Shown here: positions 22,859 through 32,509 of the stretch, one piece after another
Layout: the number at the start of each line of letters is the position of its first letter
How positions within the stretch are numbered: position 1 is the first letter of the stretch
From: Meconema thalassinum
Lineage: Eukaryota > Arthropoda > Insecta > Orthoptera > Tettigoniidae
Length of the DNA stretch: 64,000 nucleotides
Reading direction: 5' to 3'
Assembly (NCBI GenBank): GCA_946902985.2
Contig: OX336388.2
Coordinates: forward strand, 1,507,304,545-1,507,368,544
Position numbers and translations under genes: made by a program
The notes under the pieces: model-generated
Seen by the model: the letters and a program-made list of their open reading frames with translations, nothing else
Database searches by the model: none
Told to the model about the DNA's origin: nothing

Positions 22859-22870
22859 GATCCCCTCCTT
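22859..22870 (-). promoter_or_regulatory. Polypurine tract, element 2
   Basis: On the - strand AAGGAGGGGATC lies between the integrase stop and the 47-bp LTR start, the expected place for the plus-strand primer. Confidence 0.65.
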
Positions 22871-22944
22871 ACTTGTTAATTAAAGTATAATATAGACTTT
22901 ATTTAACATTCGACTAATTCATAACTGGAACCGAATTCATCCTT

Positions 22945-24333
22945 TTAATGAATCCTAGGATAAAATCTCTTTAATTTTGAATGGTTGTAATTTTCAATGG
23001 TACGATTATCTTCTATCCTCACGATCTGGTAACAATTATTTCCATATACTCTTCCTACTTTGAATGGACCCTTGAAGACATTTGAGGACTTGTTGTATAT
23101 CTTCTTCACTACATCAGCTTTTACTGGAACTCTGACCAAAACTAATTCTCCAAGTTCTAATGGTCTGCTGTATCTCTTTCCACGCACTCTCTTCAATCTC
23201 TTCTCGGCTTGCTTGTTCAAGTGCTCTCTCGCGAATTCCATGCGTTGTTCCAACGATGGTTCGTCATCTTCCGGAATATTGAAGATTCCGTTCCATGGTC
23301 TAACTGGTTTTTCTTCATAATGGAGCGTAACTGGAATCTCGTTCGTGCTTTCATGCCTCGTGTTGTTTATGCAGAACTCCATTAGTGGTACTACGCTTAC
23401 CCAATTAGCGTGGTTCTCTGAGCTATAAAGGCGTATGTACTTGGAACACTCCAACATTGTTCTTTCAATCGGATTGTTCTCTGGACTCCGGATTGAACTA
23501 AATATATGACTAATCTCTAGTCGCTCCATAGCTTGTTGGAATTCCGTAGAAGTATACTGCGTTCCATGGTCTGTCAGTAATCTTTGAGGCTTTCCTAACT
23601 TAGGGATAATGTTTTTCTCTAGGTGATACAATACAGTCTTCGTATTTGCCTCCTGCATCGGATTCATCATGACTATTTTAGAGAAAACGTCCATTGTGAC
23701 AAGTAAGTATATGTTTCCCCTACTACCTTTTGGAACAGGGACAAAAATGTCCTGGCTGAACAATTCTAAAGGTTTAGTGGGTATAATGGCCTTTGGTTTC
23801 TCCTTCAAAAGCTCCGAATTATACTTAATTTTCTGACATAGTTCACATGACCTGATTATGACTGTAATAGATCCTCTCATATTACTCCAATTGAACTTCT
23901 CCTGTGCAGTACTGAACGTTGTGTCGACTCCTCCGTGTCCAATGCTTTTATGCACCAACCAAACTACTGGCACTCTCAGTCTTGGTGGAGTCACAATTCT
24001 CACCTTTGTGTGGTTAGCATTGCCGTACTTGTATACTATGCCTTCTACTGATACATAATGTGTGGCTCTCTTTCTAGTCTCCTCATAATCTTCGTCATCG
24101 TTCTGCATTCTGCCTGACATGAATCGATATAATTTCCTCAATCTTGCATCTCTCTTTTGACTTACAGCTATTCTTCTCAATCGCTCCAGCGTTGCCTGAT
24201 CTTCATCGACCATCTCCACTACATGAATTTTCACACCGTTGTCTGCTGTAGGATTTCTGGAAAGTATGTCTGCCAATAAATGTTCCTTACCAGGAACATG
24301 TACAATCGTGGCATTGAATTGTTGTAAGAACAA
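22945..24333 (-). CDS. pol: Integrase of element 2
   Basis: The 462-codon frame begins at the end of RNase H (FNATIVHVPGKEHLLADILS) and holds a complete integrase. The H2C2 finger has HKSIGH and CELC, the catalytic triad lies in SQDIFVPVPKG, TDHGTQYTS and NPIERTM, and the GPF/Y end has FKGPFKVGRVYGNNCYQI. The residues and spacing match element 1's integrase throughout, with moderate sequence divergence. The apparent start is not natural: the frame is open into the 12-bp target duplication of the foldback element at 24332-24343. This is the best preserved part of element 2. No stop or frameshift is visible in it. Confidence 0.93.
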   Translation of the reverse strand: MFLQQFNATIVHVPGKEHLLADILSRNPTADNGVKIHVVEMVDEDQATLERLRRIAVSQKRDARLRKLYRFMSGRMQNDDEDYEETRKRATHYVSVEGIVYKYGNANHTKVRIVTPPRLRVPVVWLVHKSIGHGGVDTTFSTAQEKFNWSNMRGSITVIIRSCELCQKIKYNSELLKEKPKAIIPTKPLELFSQDIFVPVPKGSRGNIYLLVTMDVFSKIVMMNPMQEANTKTVLYHLEKNIIPKLGKPQRLLTDHGTQYTSTEFQQAMERLEISHIFSSIRSPENNPIERTMLECSKYIRLYSSENHANWVSVVPLMEFCINNTRHESTNEIPVTLHYEEKPVRPWNGIFNIPEDDEPSLEQRMEFAREHLNKQAEKRLKRVRGKRYSRPLELGELVLVRVPVKADVVKKIYNKSSNVFKGPFKVGRVYGNNCYQIVRIEDNRTIENYNHSKLKRFYPRIH

Positions 24334-24343
24334 CGTCCATCTA

Positions 24344-25256
24344 AATTGTGCTTTGAAAGAAGTTCATTTTCCGTATTGACAGATGCACTATATAACAAAG
24401 GAGAAACTGTTCCGCCTAGTCAATACATTTATTTACAACACGTTATAAACTTGTTATTATATGGTACATGTTTCAGTGCCTCTAGTACTGGTCCCTTCTT
24501 CAGCTATACATTAAGATACAAACTCCAGCATAATTAAATAAATCATAAAAAATACATAACATGATGAGTGAATGGATGAAATGAGGTGAAAAAGAATATA
24601 ACCATGATAAGTAACATGAGTGCGCATCAGTAAAAAGTAACACCATTGGTAGTGCCAGGTTCTTGTGAATAAACCCTTATATAGCACTGTTCTAATGTTT
24701 GTGCATGTGGAAATCACTTCACTTGGGATGTATGGCCTGTTGTTTATAATGCTGTTGACTGAAACTTGCTGTTCAAGCTGGGGCTTCTGAGCTTATAGTC
24801 TCTTATTAGAGGGAAAAAACACTGATTGTCATGTAATGAAATACATCATCATGATGAGGAGACGTCCAAGCGTGGGAAAAACATACTTTACTTAGTTAAC
24901 AACAGGCCATACATCCCAAGTGAAGTGATTTTCCCATGCACAAACATTAGAACAGTGCTATATAAGTGTTTATTCACAAGACCCTAGCACTACCAATGGT
25001 GTTACTTTTTACTGATGCGCACTCATCTTACTTCTCATGGTTAATATGTTCTTTTTCACATCATTTCATCTATTCACTCATCATTTTATGTATTTTTTTA
25101 TGATTTCTTTAAATATGCAGAAATTTTCATCTTAATTTATGGCTGAAGAAGGGACCAGTACTAGAGGCCCTGAAACATGTACCATATAATAACAAGTTTA
25201 TAACTTGTTTTAAATAAATGTATAGACTAGGCGGAACAGTTTCTCCGTTGTTATAT
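24344..25256. mobile_element. Foldback element FB1 with about 356-bp inverted arms
   Basis: Segments 24389-24744 and 24898-25257 are near-perfect reverse complements around a 153-bp loop. Direct repeats AACGTCCATCTA flank the insertion (24332-24343 and 25257-25268). About 45 bp at the left edge (24344-24388) lies outside the inverted arm, so one end is longer than the other. Insertion plus duplication is 925 bp, and the reading frames on either side agree after that offset, so it landed in an uninterrupted pol frame. No transposase is encoded, so it is non-autonomous. Confidence 0.9.
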
Positions 25257-25261
25257 AACGT

Positions 25262-25588
25262 CCATCTAGTCATCCTATCACTCGATAAGTCTGACTTGAG
25301 TATACATTCCAAAGCTTTATGGTCAGTTCTTATTATGATCTGGTGTCCAATTAAGATCTTCTTCCAGTGATGTAAGGCATTAATCACGGCTAAAGCTTCT
25401 AACTCCGTGGTGAAGTAGTTTACCTCATGAGACCGCAGCTTTCTACTATTGAAGGAGATATAGTGGTTATTTCCATTCTGGTCTTTATGGTAGAGAACTT
25501 TGCTAATTCCGACTTTAGAGGCGTCCGTTTCCACAATAAACGAACGTTCAAAGTCTGGATACTGAAGCTTGATGTTATCTCTGAGCAT
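25262..25588 (-). pseudogene. pol: RNase H of element 2 (cut by FB1)
   Basis: The frame reads LRDNIKLQYPDFERSFIVET, with catalytic acidic residues in ETDASKVGISKVLY, TTELEALAV and TDHKALECIL, then SSDRMTRW, where the foldback element interrupts it. Past that point the ORF reads into FB1 sequence. Integrase continues on the other side of the insertion. Confidence 0.9.
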
Positions 25589-25589
25589 C

Positions 25590-25830
25590 TAAAAAACTAC
25601 TATAAAACTGACACAATCCCGCGAAGGCTCTCAAATCTCTAACCTTCTTTGGTTTAGGGCACCTTAAGATAGCATCAATTGTATCTTGGCTTGGAAGGTA
25701 ACCATATTGATCAATTGTGTGCCCTAGGAAATTAATCCTTTGCTGGAAAAAGTGGCACTTGTTGAACTTTACTTTGATGTTTACTTCTCTCAAGTTCTAC
25801 AGTAAATTCCTTAAATGAAGTAGATGTTGC
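25590..25830 (-). pseudogene. pol: RT thumb fragment of element 2
   Basis: The frame contains LREVNIKVKFNKCHFF, INFLGHTIDQYGYLPS and DLRAFAGLCQFYSSF, matching the region just after the YIDD box in element 1. An in-frame TAG lies near 25798-25800. At its 3' side about 33 codons are missing and the frame changes before RNase H. At its 5' side it abuts the LTR stub at 25831. Confidence 0.85.
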
Positions 25831-25879
25831 TCGATCCTCGGCTCTGTCAATGCCTTAAGCTAGGCTGAATTCGAGTTCA
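25831..25879 (-). repeat. 5' LTR stub of element 2
   Basis: 47 bp identical to 22810-22856, beginning on the - strand with TGAACTCGAATTCAGCC. It marks the original 5' end of the element. Beyond it, 25880 onward is SINE sequence, so the element landed in a SINE. Confidence 0.75.
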
Positions 25880-26100
25880 GTACCATCCCGGCATTTGCCC
25901 GAATACGAAGCTGGAAACCACTTCGAGGATGGCTGAGGTGGGAATTGAACCCCCTGTACTTATTTGGACCACCCGAGGCTGTGTAGACCCCGTTCCAGTC
26001 CTCATTCGACTCTTTTAAATTTTGTGGCCGAGCCGGGAATCGAACCTCGGACCTCCGGGGTGGCAGCTAAGCACGCTGACCACTTCACCTAGGAGACGAC
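25880..26100 (-). repeat. tRNA-derived SINE (family S2), - strand, interrupted by element 2
   Basis: Read on the - strand it begins with GTGAAGTGGTCAGCGTGCT and GAGGTTCGATTCCCGGC, a B box, and a body with GAATTGAACC on the opposite strand. The same family occurs at 37460-37690, 48650-48890 and in part at 36095-36220. It stops at GGGATGGTAC, where the LTR stub of element 2 begins. Confidence 0.8.
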
Positions 26101-26134
26101 TGCAATTTGTAGTATCTAGCAAAATGTGTAGATT

Positions 26135-26240
26135 ATATTTGGCTAGTTAGAAACGCTCTATCAAGTTCAAACGTTCGCCACTAGGCGTTAGTGATAATAG
26201 CCTCTGGTAGCCAAAGTTGGAACTACTTGAAATTGAACAT
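26135..26240. repeat. Palindromic short repeat, copy 1 (copy 2 at 56135-56223)
   Basis: AACGTTCGCCACTAGG and its imperfect reverse complement flank a short centre, and GTTGGAACTACTTGAAATTG follows. The second copy at 56135-56223 has the same plan. It is a small MITE-like or SINE-internal hairpin. Confidence 0.65.
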
Positions 26241-26259
26241 TTCGGGAGCCCTCGGGCGT

Positions 26260-26478
26260 TCAATTAAAATACCCAGCTATGGCCATTGGCTGTAATTCAT
26301 GTACACACACGGCCACTCCACCACGCTGCTCTCTTGCCCAGTGACGATTGTCGTTTTGAATACGCAACCCGCTCGACAGATAATCTGGAATCCACTCATA
26401 CCTCCTTACTTGGCGCACATCTATGACGACACTGTGCAATACTGTGCTCCCTTTATAAACGTCACATCTCACTGACAT
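26260..26478 (-). pseudogene. Possible LINE endonuclease fragment
   Basis: The - strand frame includes VRRYEWIPDYLSSGLRIQND and REQRGGVAVCVHE. The RGGVAVYVH-type motif is typical of LINE apurinic-like endonucleases. The fragment is short, so confidence is low. Confidence 0.35.
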
Positions 26479-26479
26479 G

Positions 26480-27880
26480 TCCTGGCGCTAAGGGAATTGC
26501 GTAATTAGTGGTGGTAGTATTAATCTTAATCTCCTGGGATTCTTATGTAATATGTTAGCCCTTTATAGGAACACACATGGTCCGCATCTTCACAAAGAAT
26601 GAGTTGGTAATTAAGTCCAAAGGAGCTACGAGGAAAAGAGGGAACTGAAATGGTAACACCACATATCCCGTTACAGGCTAGGCCTGATTGACATCCATGG
26701 TCATACATAATAACGCAGCATTTATAAGGGTACACATTATGTGTTGTCATGTGCATTATATATTAAGCTTCTGTATATCCCCACGTTAGCTAAATGAAAT
26801 CTATAATTTAGTGGTTTAAATATGCATAAACCGTGCAAGAGCATTTATAAAGCTGTCACTGATCATGAACTTTAATCGAAACGTAATTGACACATAACCA
26901 TTAAATGCCACTTACCATCTTCCATAACACAAAATGACACAAATCATTCGTGATTCAGGAGTAAGCAATACCCTGGAATCTCCCACATCAGGTATGGGCC
27001 TAAGGCGCTCCACAGAGATCAACACTAACTTACCAGGCTTAAAAACAAAGAATTACAAGCCCTAATTGAAGGAAAACACCACCAACAGCAAATATATGGC
27101 TACATATTATTTAAACTTACTGAAAACATTGCAAATCCATTTTAAGGTAAAGCGAGTGCAGTACCGGTATGTCGTCATTCGCTCAAATACGACAGGAATA
27201 ACCCAGAAAGCTAATATTTTGGCATTAGTAGACATCGACCTCAATTTCCCTCTCATGTTTCACATTTTTACCAAATTACATCTCAACTCCACAATAACAA
27301 CATCGATGCATCAATTTTCATAAAATACTTTTAAGTGAATTTAAAATAAAATTTGATGGTTATCCATTTGTTTTATCAATATCTTAGTTTAAAATTTGAA
27401 CATAACTGCGCTGAAGATTAAAAGTGCTCTATTGGATTTCAATGGTTCAGGTATATTTCGAGTAAATCATAAATGTCATTATTACAAACTTTATTCAATA
27501 GTGAAGTTTATTGTTCCGGCCTATATAGATCTATAGATCAGCCATTGGTCTGAATATTAAATTCGAAGAAATGTAGGCTCTTTAGTTCGTCACGTAACTA
27601 CTTTTTCTAATGCAAAATTTATGAGCAGAAGGTTTTAACATATCTACAAGTTTTTCAATGTTTAAATATGTTTACGAGGGAAGTGGAAATTCTTACATAA
27701 GACTTTGAGAAGGGTCCGCACTCCTCACGTGTGTGAGATTCTTACCCACTAAGAAACACACCCTATCCTCTTCACAAAACCCATCCATACCACTTTCGTA
27801 TTACTTCAGATTGAAGCCATTTTCATTGCTTCTCAAGCACATTTTTACTTCTCAATTCATACTCAGTCCACGGATCGCAG
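26480..27880. other. No recognisable feature
   Basis: AT-rich sequence, with ORFs under 90 codons that match nothing I know. The last 180 bp may be the 3' untranslated end of the LINE fragment at 27883-28358. Confidence 0.35.
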
Positions 27881-27882
27881 AC

Positions 27883-28358
27883 TTATTCAACTAAATCGTA
27901 CAAATCCCCATCCGACTTCTTCTGACGAAGGACCACCTCAACGAAGAAAGCGACCGTATCCCAGCTGAGCTGGTTCTTCAGCATAACTCCAACTATATTG
28001 TTCGGCGTTATTTCATCATCCACAGCTTCAAGTCGTTGTTTTTCCGCTGCCCAACGAGCGCAGACGAAGAACGTATGATATACGTCATCTCGTTCGTTAT
28101 CGCAGAATATACATACTGGACTCCTTACTTTGGCCATACGATGAAGGTAACACCGAAAGTAGCCTTGCATGACCTGTCAACATCTGAGTCAGAAATTAAT
28201 TAATTTCCCCATGTTTTCTACTTGTACACTCAACCAGACTCGGTATCAGACGAGCTGTCCATCTTCCTCGGAGATCGTCATTCCACCTCTGCTGCCAAAG
28301 TTCCATCTTGCGTGCCACGGCTTCCTTCCGGGCTTGAGCCTTGCCCAGTTCTACTCGG
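27883..28358 (-). pseudogene. R1/jockey-like LINE ORF2, C-terminal fragment
   Basis: On the - strand the sequence runs KAQARKEAVARKMELWQQRW, GRWTARLIPSLVE, HGEIN, TAA at 28196-28198, LTQMLTGH, then FRCYLHRM and the zinc-binding CIFCDNERDDVYHTFFVC (CxxC...H...C). This is the end of an R1-group LINE polyprotein. A frame change near 28165-28175 and the stop make it non-functional. The 5' side is truncated at about 28358, as usual for LINE copies. Confidence 0.85.
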
Positions 28359-28359
28359 T

Positions 28360-29210
28360 GGAAGTAGGCTTATACTTATTTGGGTTCATATTTTGATTTT
28401 TAAAATAATAATATTATTCTCCATAAAAAATAACAATAATAATATTCCTTTTACATTTGATTACATTTTTCGACATTGTATATTGGATTCTTCTCTTCTT
28501 GACTTTTTTTTAGTGTCTTTACAGTGTATGTTATAGAAAGATACATGCCAATATATTTCGCAGTGTGTATTCATTTTGCCCTTAAGTGAGTTTAGAACAT
28601 CGTTCCCCTCGAATCTGATGTTACTCAAGTTCAATATTAACTCACTGTAAATAGACGAAAAGTACAGTGCTGTGGAGTACAATATCGTAGCGGAGAATGC
28701 AATAATAGTAAAAAGGGATGTATACACACAATTCCTCGAGAACCCAGTCTCACAATTACTTTCCTGATAGTGTTTATTTTGGATTTAATGGGGTCCGCTA
28801 TTCTTACGGCAAAGTATCATTACTTACTGTTTGGTTCTTGCAATAAATTATCGCATAATATTCTTAGTTTAATTACCGTATGTTATTGACATGTTATCAA
28901 CTAATTTCATAATTTAACATCCGGTTCCATTACAAATTAGCATAGTCATAGAGCAGGATAATTACAAATTGCAATATAACCCGAATAACAGAAGGAAATA
29001 TTATTCATAGAACAATCTGCATCATCACGCAAAAGTTACTCTATATCTGATTTGTAATACAAAATACAGCTGGTGTAGACACTGTCAACAATAAAAGAAT
29101 GCAGTGTAAGGACATTATGATTAATAATATCAGTAGTAGAACATACGTTAACGGAGAGTATAAAACTTCGATTCTAGTAGACATTACATACAATATATTA
29201 CGCGATATAC
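28360..29210. other. No recognisable feature
   Basis: AT-rich intergenic-type sequence. I see only short ORFs and no repeats shared with the rest of the window. Confidence 0.35.
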
Positions 29211-29214
29211 ATTT

Positions 29215-29985
29215 TGTCAGGAGGTAAAGATTCAAAATCTCCCGTAACACACCCCAGGGGCTCATATCTAGTGGGACGTGGGTTGACGACCACGGGGCCC
29301 CAACTGAGTCCGGTATTGCTTCCACTTACTTGTGCCGGGCTATTCTCCGTCTTCCTTCCTGTTGACCTCACTTGGTCTACTCTTGTTCTCTTCCAACCAC
29401 GACGGTATTAAGGTATCCGAGGCCTAGGAATCTCTTCCTTTCCCGCCTTAATTGGCCCTTGTCTCATCTTTTCTGATACCCTCCTTCTGCGAGGGGTCGG
29501 CCTTCTTTTTATTTTCCTATAATCTCCTACCTTCTGCACAAGGCCCTCAAGGAGGCAGGGTGTACGTATCCCCACCACTTCTGGTGCAACTTGGATATTG
29601 CTACACCCTCAGGGGATCACGGCTGGTGAGTTCGGGAGTTGGTGACACCGAGGGATTCCTGAGCTGGGTCCGGTTTTCTCCCTTTTTTTCATTACCTCTG
29701 CGGTGGACCCTCTCCTCTTTCACTTTCCTATCTGCCTTTCATGGCTCTCCTTCCTTCCATGTCCCTCAATCTGCATTCTTCAAGGGTGGAGGGCATTTCT
29801 TTTCCTCCTGTCCTTTATTTCCCTTATTCTCCTTTTGTTTTCCATTTCTTCTAGTATATAAGTTTGTAGTTAGTTTCAGTTTTTGTTTGCATTTCATTAT
29901 CATCTTCACCATCACCCAAACTATTAGGGGCTGATAACCTTGATGTTAGGCCCCTTAAAACAACAATTATAATCATCATCATCAC
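29215..29985 (+). repeat. CT-rich interspersed repeat, copy 1
   Basis: The sequence is strongly pyrimidine-rich on the + strand and ends with GGGGCTGATAACCTTGATGT, then TAGGCCCCTTAAAACAAC and a CAT-rich tail. A second copy at 30985-31690 follows it block by block, and the tail motif also occurs alone near 49065. The 160-codon ORF in copy 1 is an effect of low-stop CT-rich sequence and is not conserved in copy 2. I read it as a retroposed repeat; its class is unknown. Confidence 0.75.
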
Positions 29986-30499
29986 CTCCCGTAACAGCAG
30001 TGGCATTAGAGTATAAGATTAGACACAAAATGTCACTTAGGTTTCTGTGACCTAAAGACTGAAGGTTAAATAAAGATATACATAAAATGCAAAAATCATT
30101 TAGACGACGACGTGTGTTAGCGGCTAACATTTTCGGCTTTCTCCTTGGAGGTCTGAGTTACACGAAGTTTTGTTTCAGTTTCAATTATTGTAAGTAGTCG
30201 CTGATAATATACTGAATTCCTACTTTGTCTGGAATGTTTGCTGATGAAATTGTAAAATGCTGGGGTTAATTATAAACCAGGGTTTGAACGCCACTGCTCA
30301 AATTCAGTAGGTCATTCTGTCGTTTGTCATTTTGCACTTTAAATAGAAGAACATAGGAGGCGTGCTTTCCTTTCCCGAGTTTACGTGAGACAGAGATTGG
30401 CGTGATGATTGTCTTAACGTGATTTCCCGCGATAACTTTGTATCGGACACAAACTCTCCTTCGTCTGTTGTGTGTAGTCGTCATTTTGAGAGTCCCGCG

Positions 30500-30665
30500 C
30501 CGTAGTTGTGATCGTTTAAACGTACACCATGGCTACGAGGGCAGCTGTAGCAAGTCCAGACATCGTAGGTTCGAAACCCAGCACCGATAAACTATCTTGA
30601 GTGTCGTTTTTCTACACTCTGTCCAGGCAAATACCGGGATAGTACTTGACCACTGCTAGTAACGC
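30500..30665 (+). repeat. Degenerate tRNA-derived SINE
   Basis: A B-box-like GGTTCGAAACC at about 30569 follows a head with ATGGCTACGAGGGCAGC, and the body has ATACCGGGATAGTACTTGAC. It resembles family S2 in the tail and is old. Confidence 0.5.
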
Positions 30666-30834
30666 ACATGATAGGGACTTTTTAGTCTCTGAGAGCTACG
30701 ATGCTATCCAATTAACTACGGATCAACCGTCACCTGCATACCCATAAGTTATCTTCTGAAAAATGGGTATCATAATGTTTTCTTGCGATTCTATTGAATC
30801 ATTCTTCAGTACATCGCCCAGGGTGTCAGGACTA

Positions 30835-30984
30835 ATAGGATGTGGGTATGGTGACAACGGGACCCCAGCTGAGTGCGTTATTGCTTCTACTTACTTGTTC
30901 CGGGCTCCCTTCTGTCATATTTCCTGTCGAGCACCCTTGGTCACCTCTCGTTCACTTACGGCATTACGACACTCCCCCTCCTTC
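30835..30984 (+). repeat. CT-rich interspersed repeat, partial copy 2a
   Basis: It matches the first about 150 bp of the family (GGACCCCAGCTGAGT followed by TTGCTTC and TTACTTGTTCCGGGC) and is cut off where the fuller copy at 30985 begins. Confidence 0.65.
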
Positions 30985-31690
30985 AGAGGCTTACAACTTG
31001 TGGAACGCTGGTTAGCGATCAGAGGGCCCCAGCTGAGTTCACGATTGCTTCCACTTAATTGTGTCGGGGTTCTCTCTGGCATATTTACTGTCTGCCTCCC
31101 TTGATCAACTCTTGTTCTCTTCCGACCCTGACGGTATTATGATATCCGAGGTCTAAGGAGTCTTTCAAATTCCCGCCTTATTTGGACCTTATTTCATCTT
31201 TCCTGATACCCTCATTCTGCAAAGGGTCAGATCTCTTGTTTTTCTTTTCATCATATCTCCTGCCTCTTTCACAGGGCCATAAAGGAGGCAGGGTGTGTGT
31301 AGCCCCACCATTGGAAGTGCTACACCCTCAAGGGCTCACGGCTGTTGAGTTTGGGATGATACCTAAGCTGGATCTGTTTTTCCCTTTTTCCAGTGATTCT
31401 GGGGCGGACTCTCCCCTATTTCCCTTCCTATCTGCCTTTCATGACACGCCTTTCCAAATCCGTCAATTCTCATTTTTTGAGGGTTGAGAGTATTTGTTTT
31501 ACCTGTATTTTATTTCCCTTACTCCTTCCTTTTTGTCCTTTTATTCTCCTAATCCGTAATTTGGTTGTAAGTTGAAGTTATTTTCAGTTCTAGCGTTCAT
31601 TTTATCATCATTTATCATTTTCACCCCAAATAATTAGATGCCTATAACCTCTATGTTAGGCACTTAAACATCAACTGCCATCATCAAATT
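30985..31690 (+). repeat. CT-rich interspersed repeat, copy 2b
   Basis: Aligned by eye to 29260-29985 over its full length, including GGGCCCCAGCTGAGTTC, AAGGAGGCAGGGTGTG, and the tail TATGTTAGGCACTTAAACAT. Divergence is considerable, so it is an older insertion than the LTR elements. Confidence 0.7.
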
Positions 31691-31718
31691 ACAATTTCGG
31701 CAATATATTTTCCGACAA

Positions 31719-31763
31719 TGAATGAATGAATGAATGAATGAATGAATGAATGAATGAATGAAA
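31719..31763 (+). repeat. (AATG)n microsatellite, 3' tail of a - strand LINE
   Basis: About eleven AATG units. Read on the - strand this is a CATT tail that follows LINE coding sequence, so it is the 3' end of that LINE. Confidence 0.85.
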
Positions 31764-32380
31764 TGTTTATTGCAGCGAAATAGCCAGAGAAAATACATAA
31801 TACATCAGAAAATAATATGATTTGCCTATATCTAATCACTGCACAGTTTCGTTAGTGATATTAGTCTTTTTTTCACATATTCGCAAGATATCGGGAACAT
31901 TGATTATGACATAATTCACACACACAGTCATCATTTGGGTAATGAAATCTTCTGTTGGTGCATAGCTTGTGGTGAAACCCGTGTACTGCAAATCGTGTGA
32001 TGGTGAGTCTCAGTTTATAGTTGGTCTGTTTCCAGTTTTGTGTCAGTATGACGTCTGTTGTATAAAACTCGGTCTAAATATTGTTCCTTTTTTCAAGTAA
32101 TATTTGAAAGATTTTCTAATATGCCTTTGTGTTTGTAAGATGCAACTGCAACCTCATATCTTCGATGAAGAAGTTCTCACTAAGCATAATATAAGTCAGT
32201 CTTGATGGTGCTGTTATTCCTATTCCCAGCAATCTTTTCATGTAGCGGGCAATGATTTTTTCTAGTGTTAAGAGGTCTGTGACAGTAAGAATATCTCATA
32301 TAATGTTGAGTCCGTAGGTAGTTATTGCCATTATTACAGTTTGGAAGAGAATCATTCAAGCAATACCACCGCAATATTGC
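31764..32380 (-). pseudogene. LINE ORF2 C-terminal fragment with CATT tail
   Basis: The - strand gives TLEKIIARYMKRLLGIGITA, PSRLTYIMLSENFFIEDMRL, then TRFAVHGFHHKLCTNRRFHY and CVCELCHNQCSRY. This is the pattern of a LINE C-terminus with a cysteine-rich end. The pieces lie in different frames, so it is degraded. It is a different LINE from the R1-like copy at 27883-28358. Confidence 0.7.
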
Positions 32381-32509
32381 ACCAATCACTTTTCCGACAG
32401 TGACAACTGAAAGTCTGGTTTAAGTTATATTCTCAGTGGAAAGAATTTATTGTACGAAATGTTTGGATTGAATTTCTCAGAACTGCAGCAGCTGTCTTGC
32501 CGGTGTCCG

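Larger units (their letters stand above)
22858..25879 (-). mobile_element. Ty3/Gypsy element 2, internally deleted, internal part
   Basis: Pol remnants on the - strand are clearly related to element 1. From its 5' side the element consists of only about 47-49 bp of LTR start (25831-25879), joined directly to RT thumb sequence. The rest of the 5' LTR, gag, protease and the RT catalytic half are missing. A further deletion of roughly 33 codons lies between RT and RNase H near 25590, and a foldback element interrupts RNase H/integrase. The PPT and 3' LTR start are intact. Confidence 0.85.

Noticed and set aside
29452..29934. + strand ORF of 160 codons
   Set aside because: It lies in a CT-rich repeat with few stops, is low in complexity and is not kept in the second copy.
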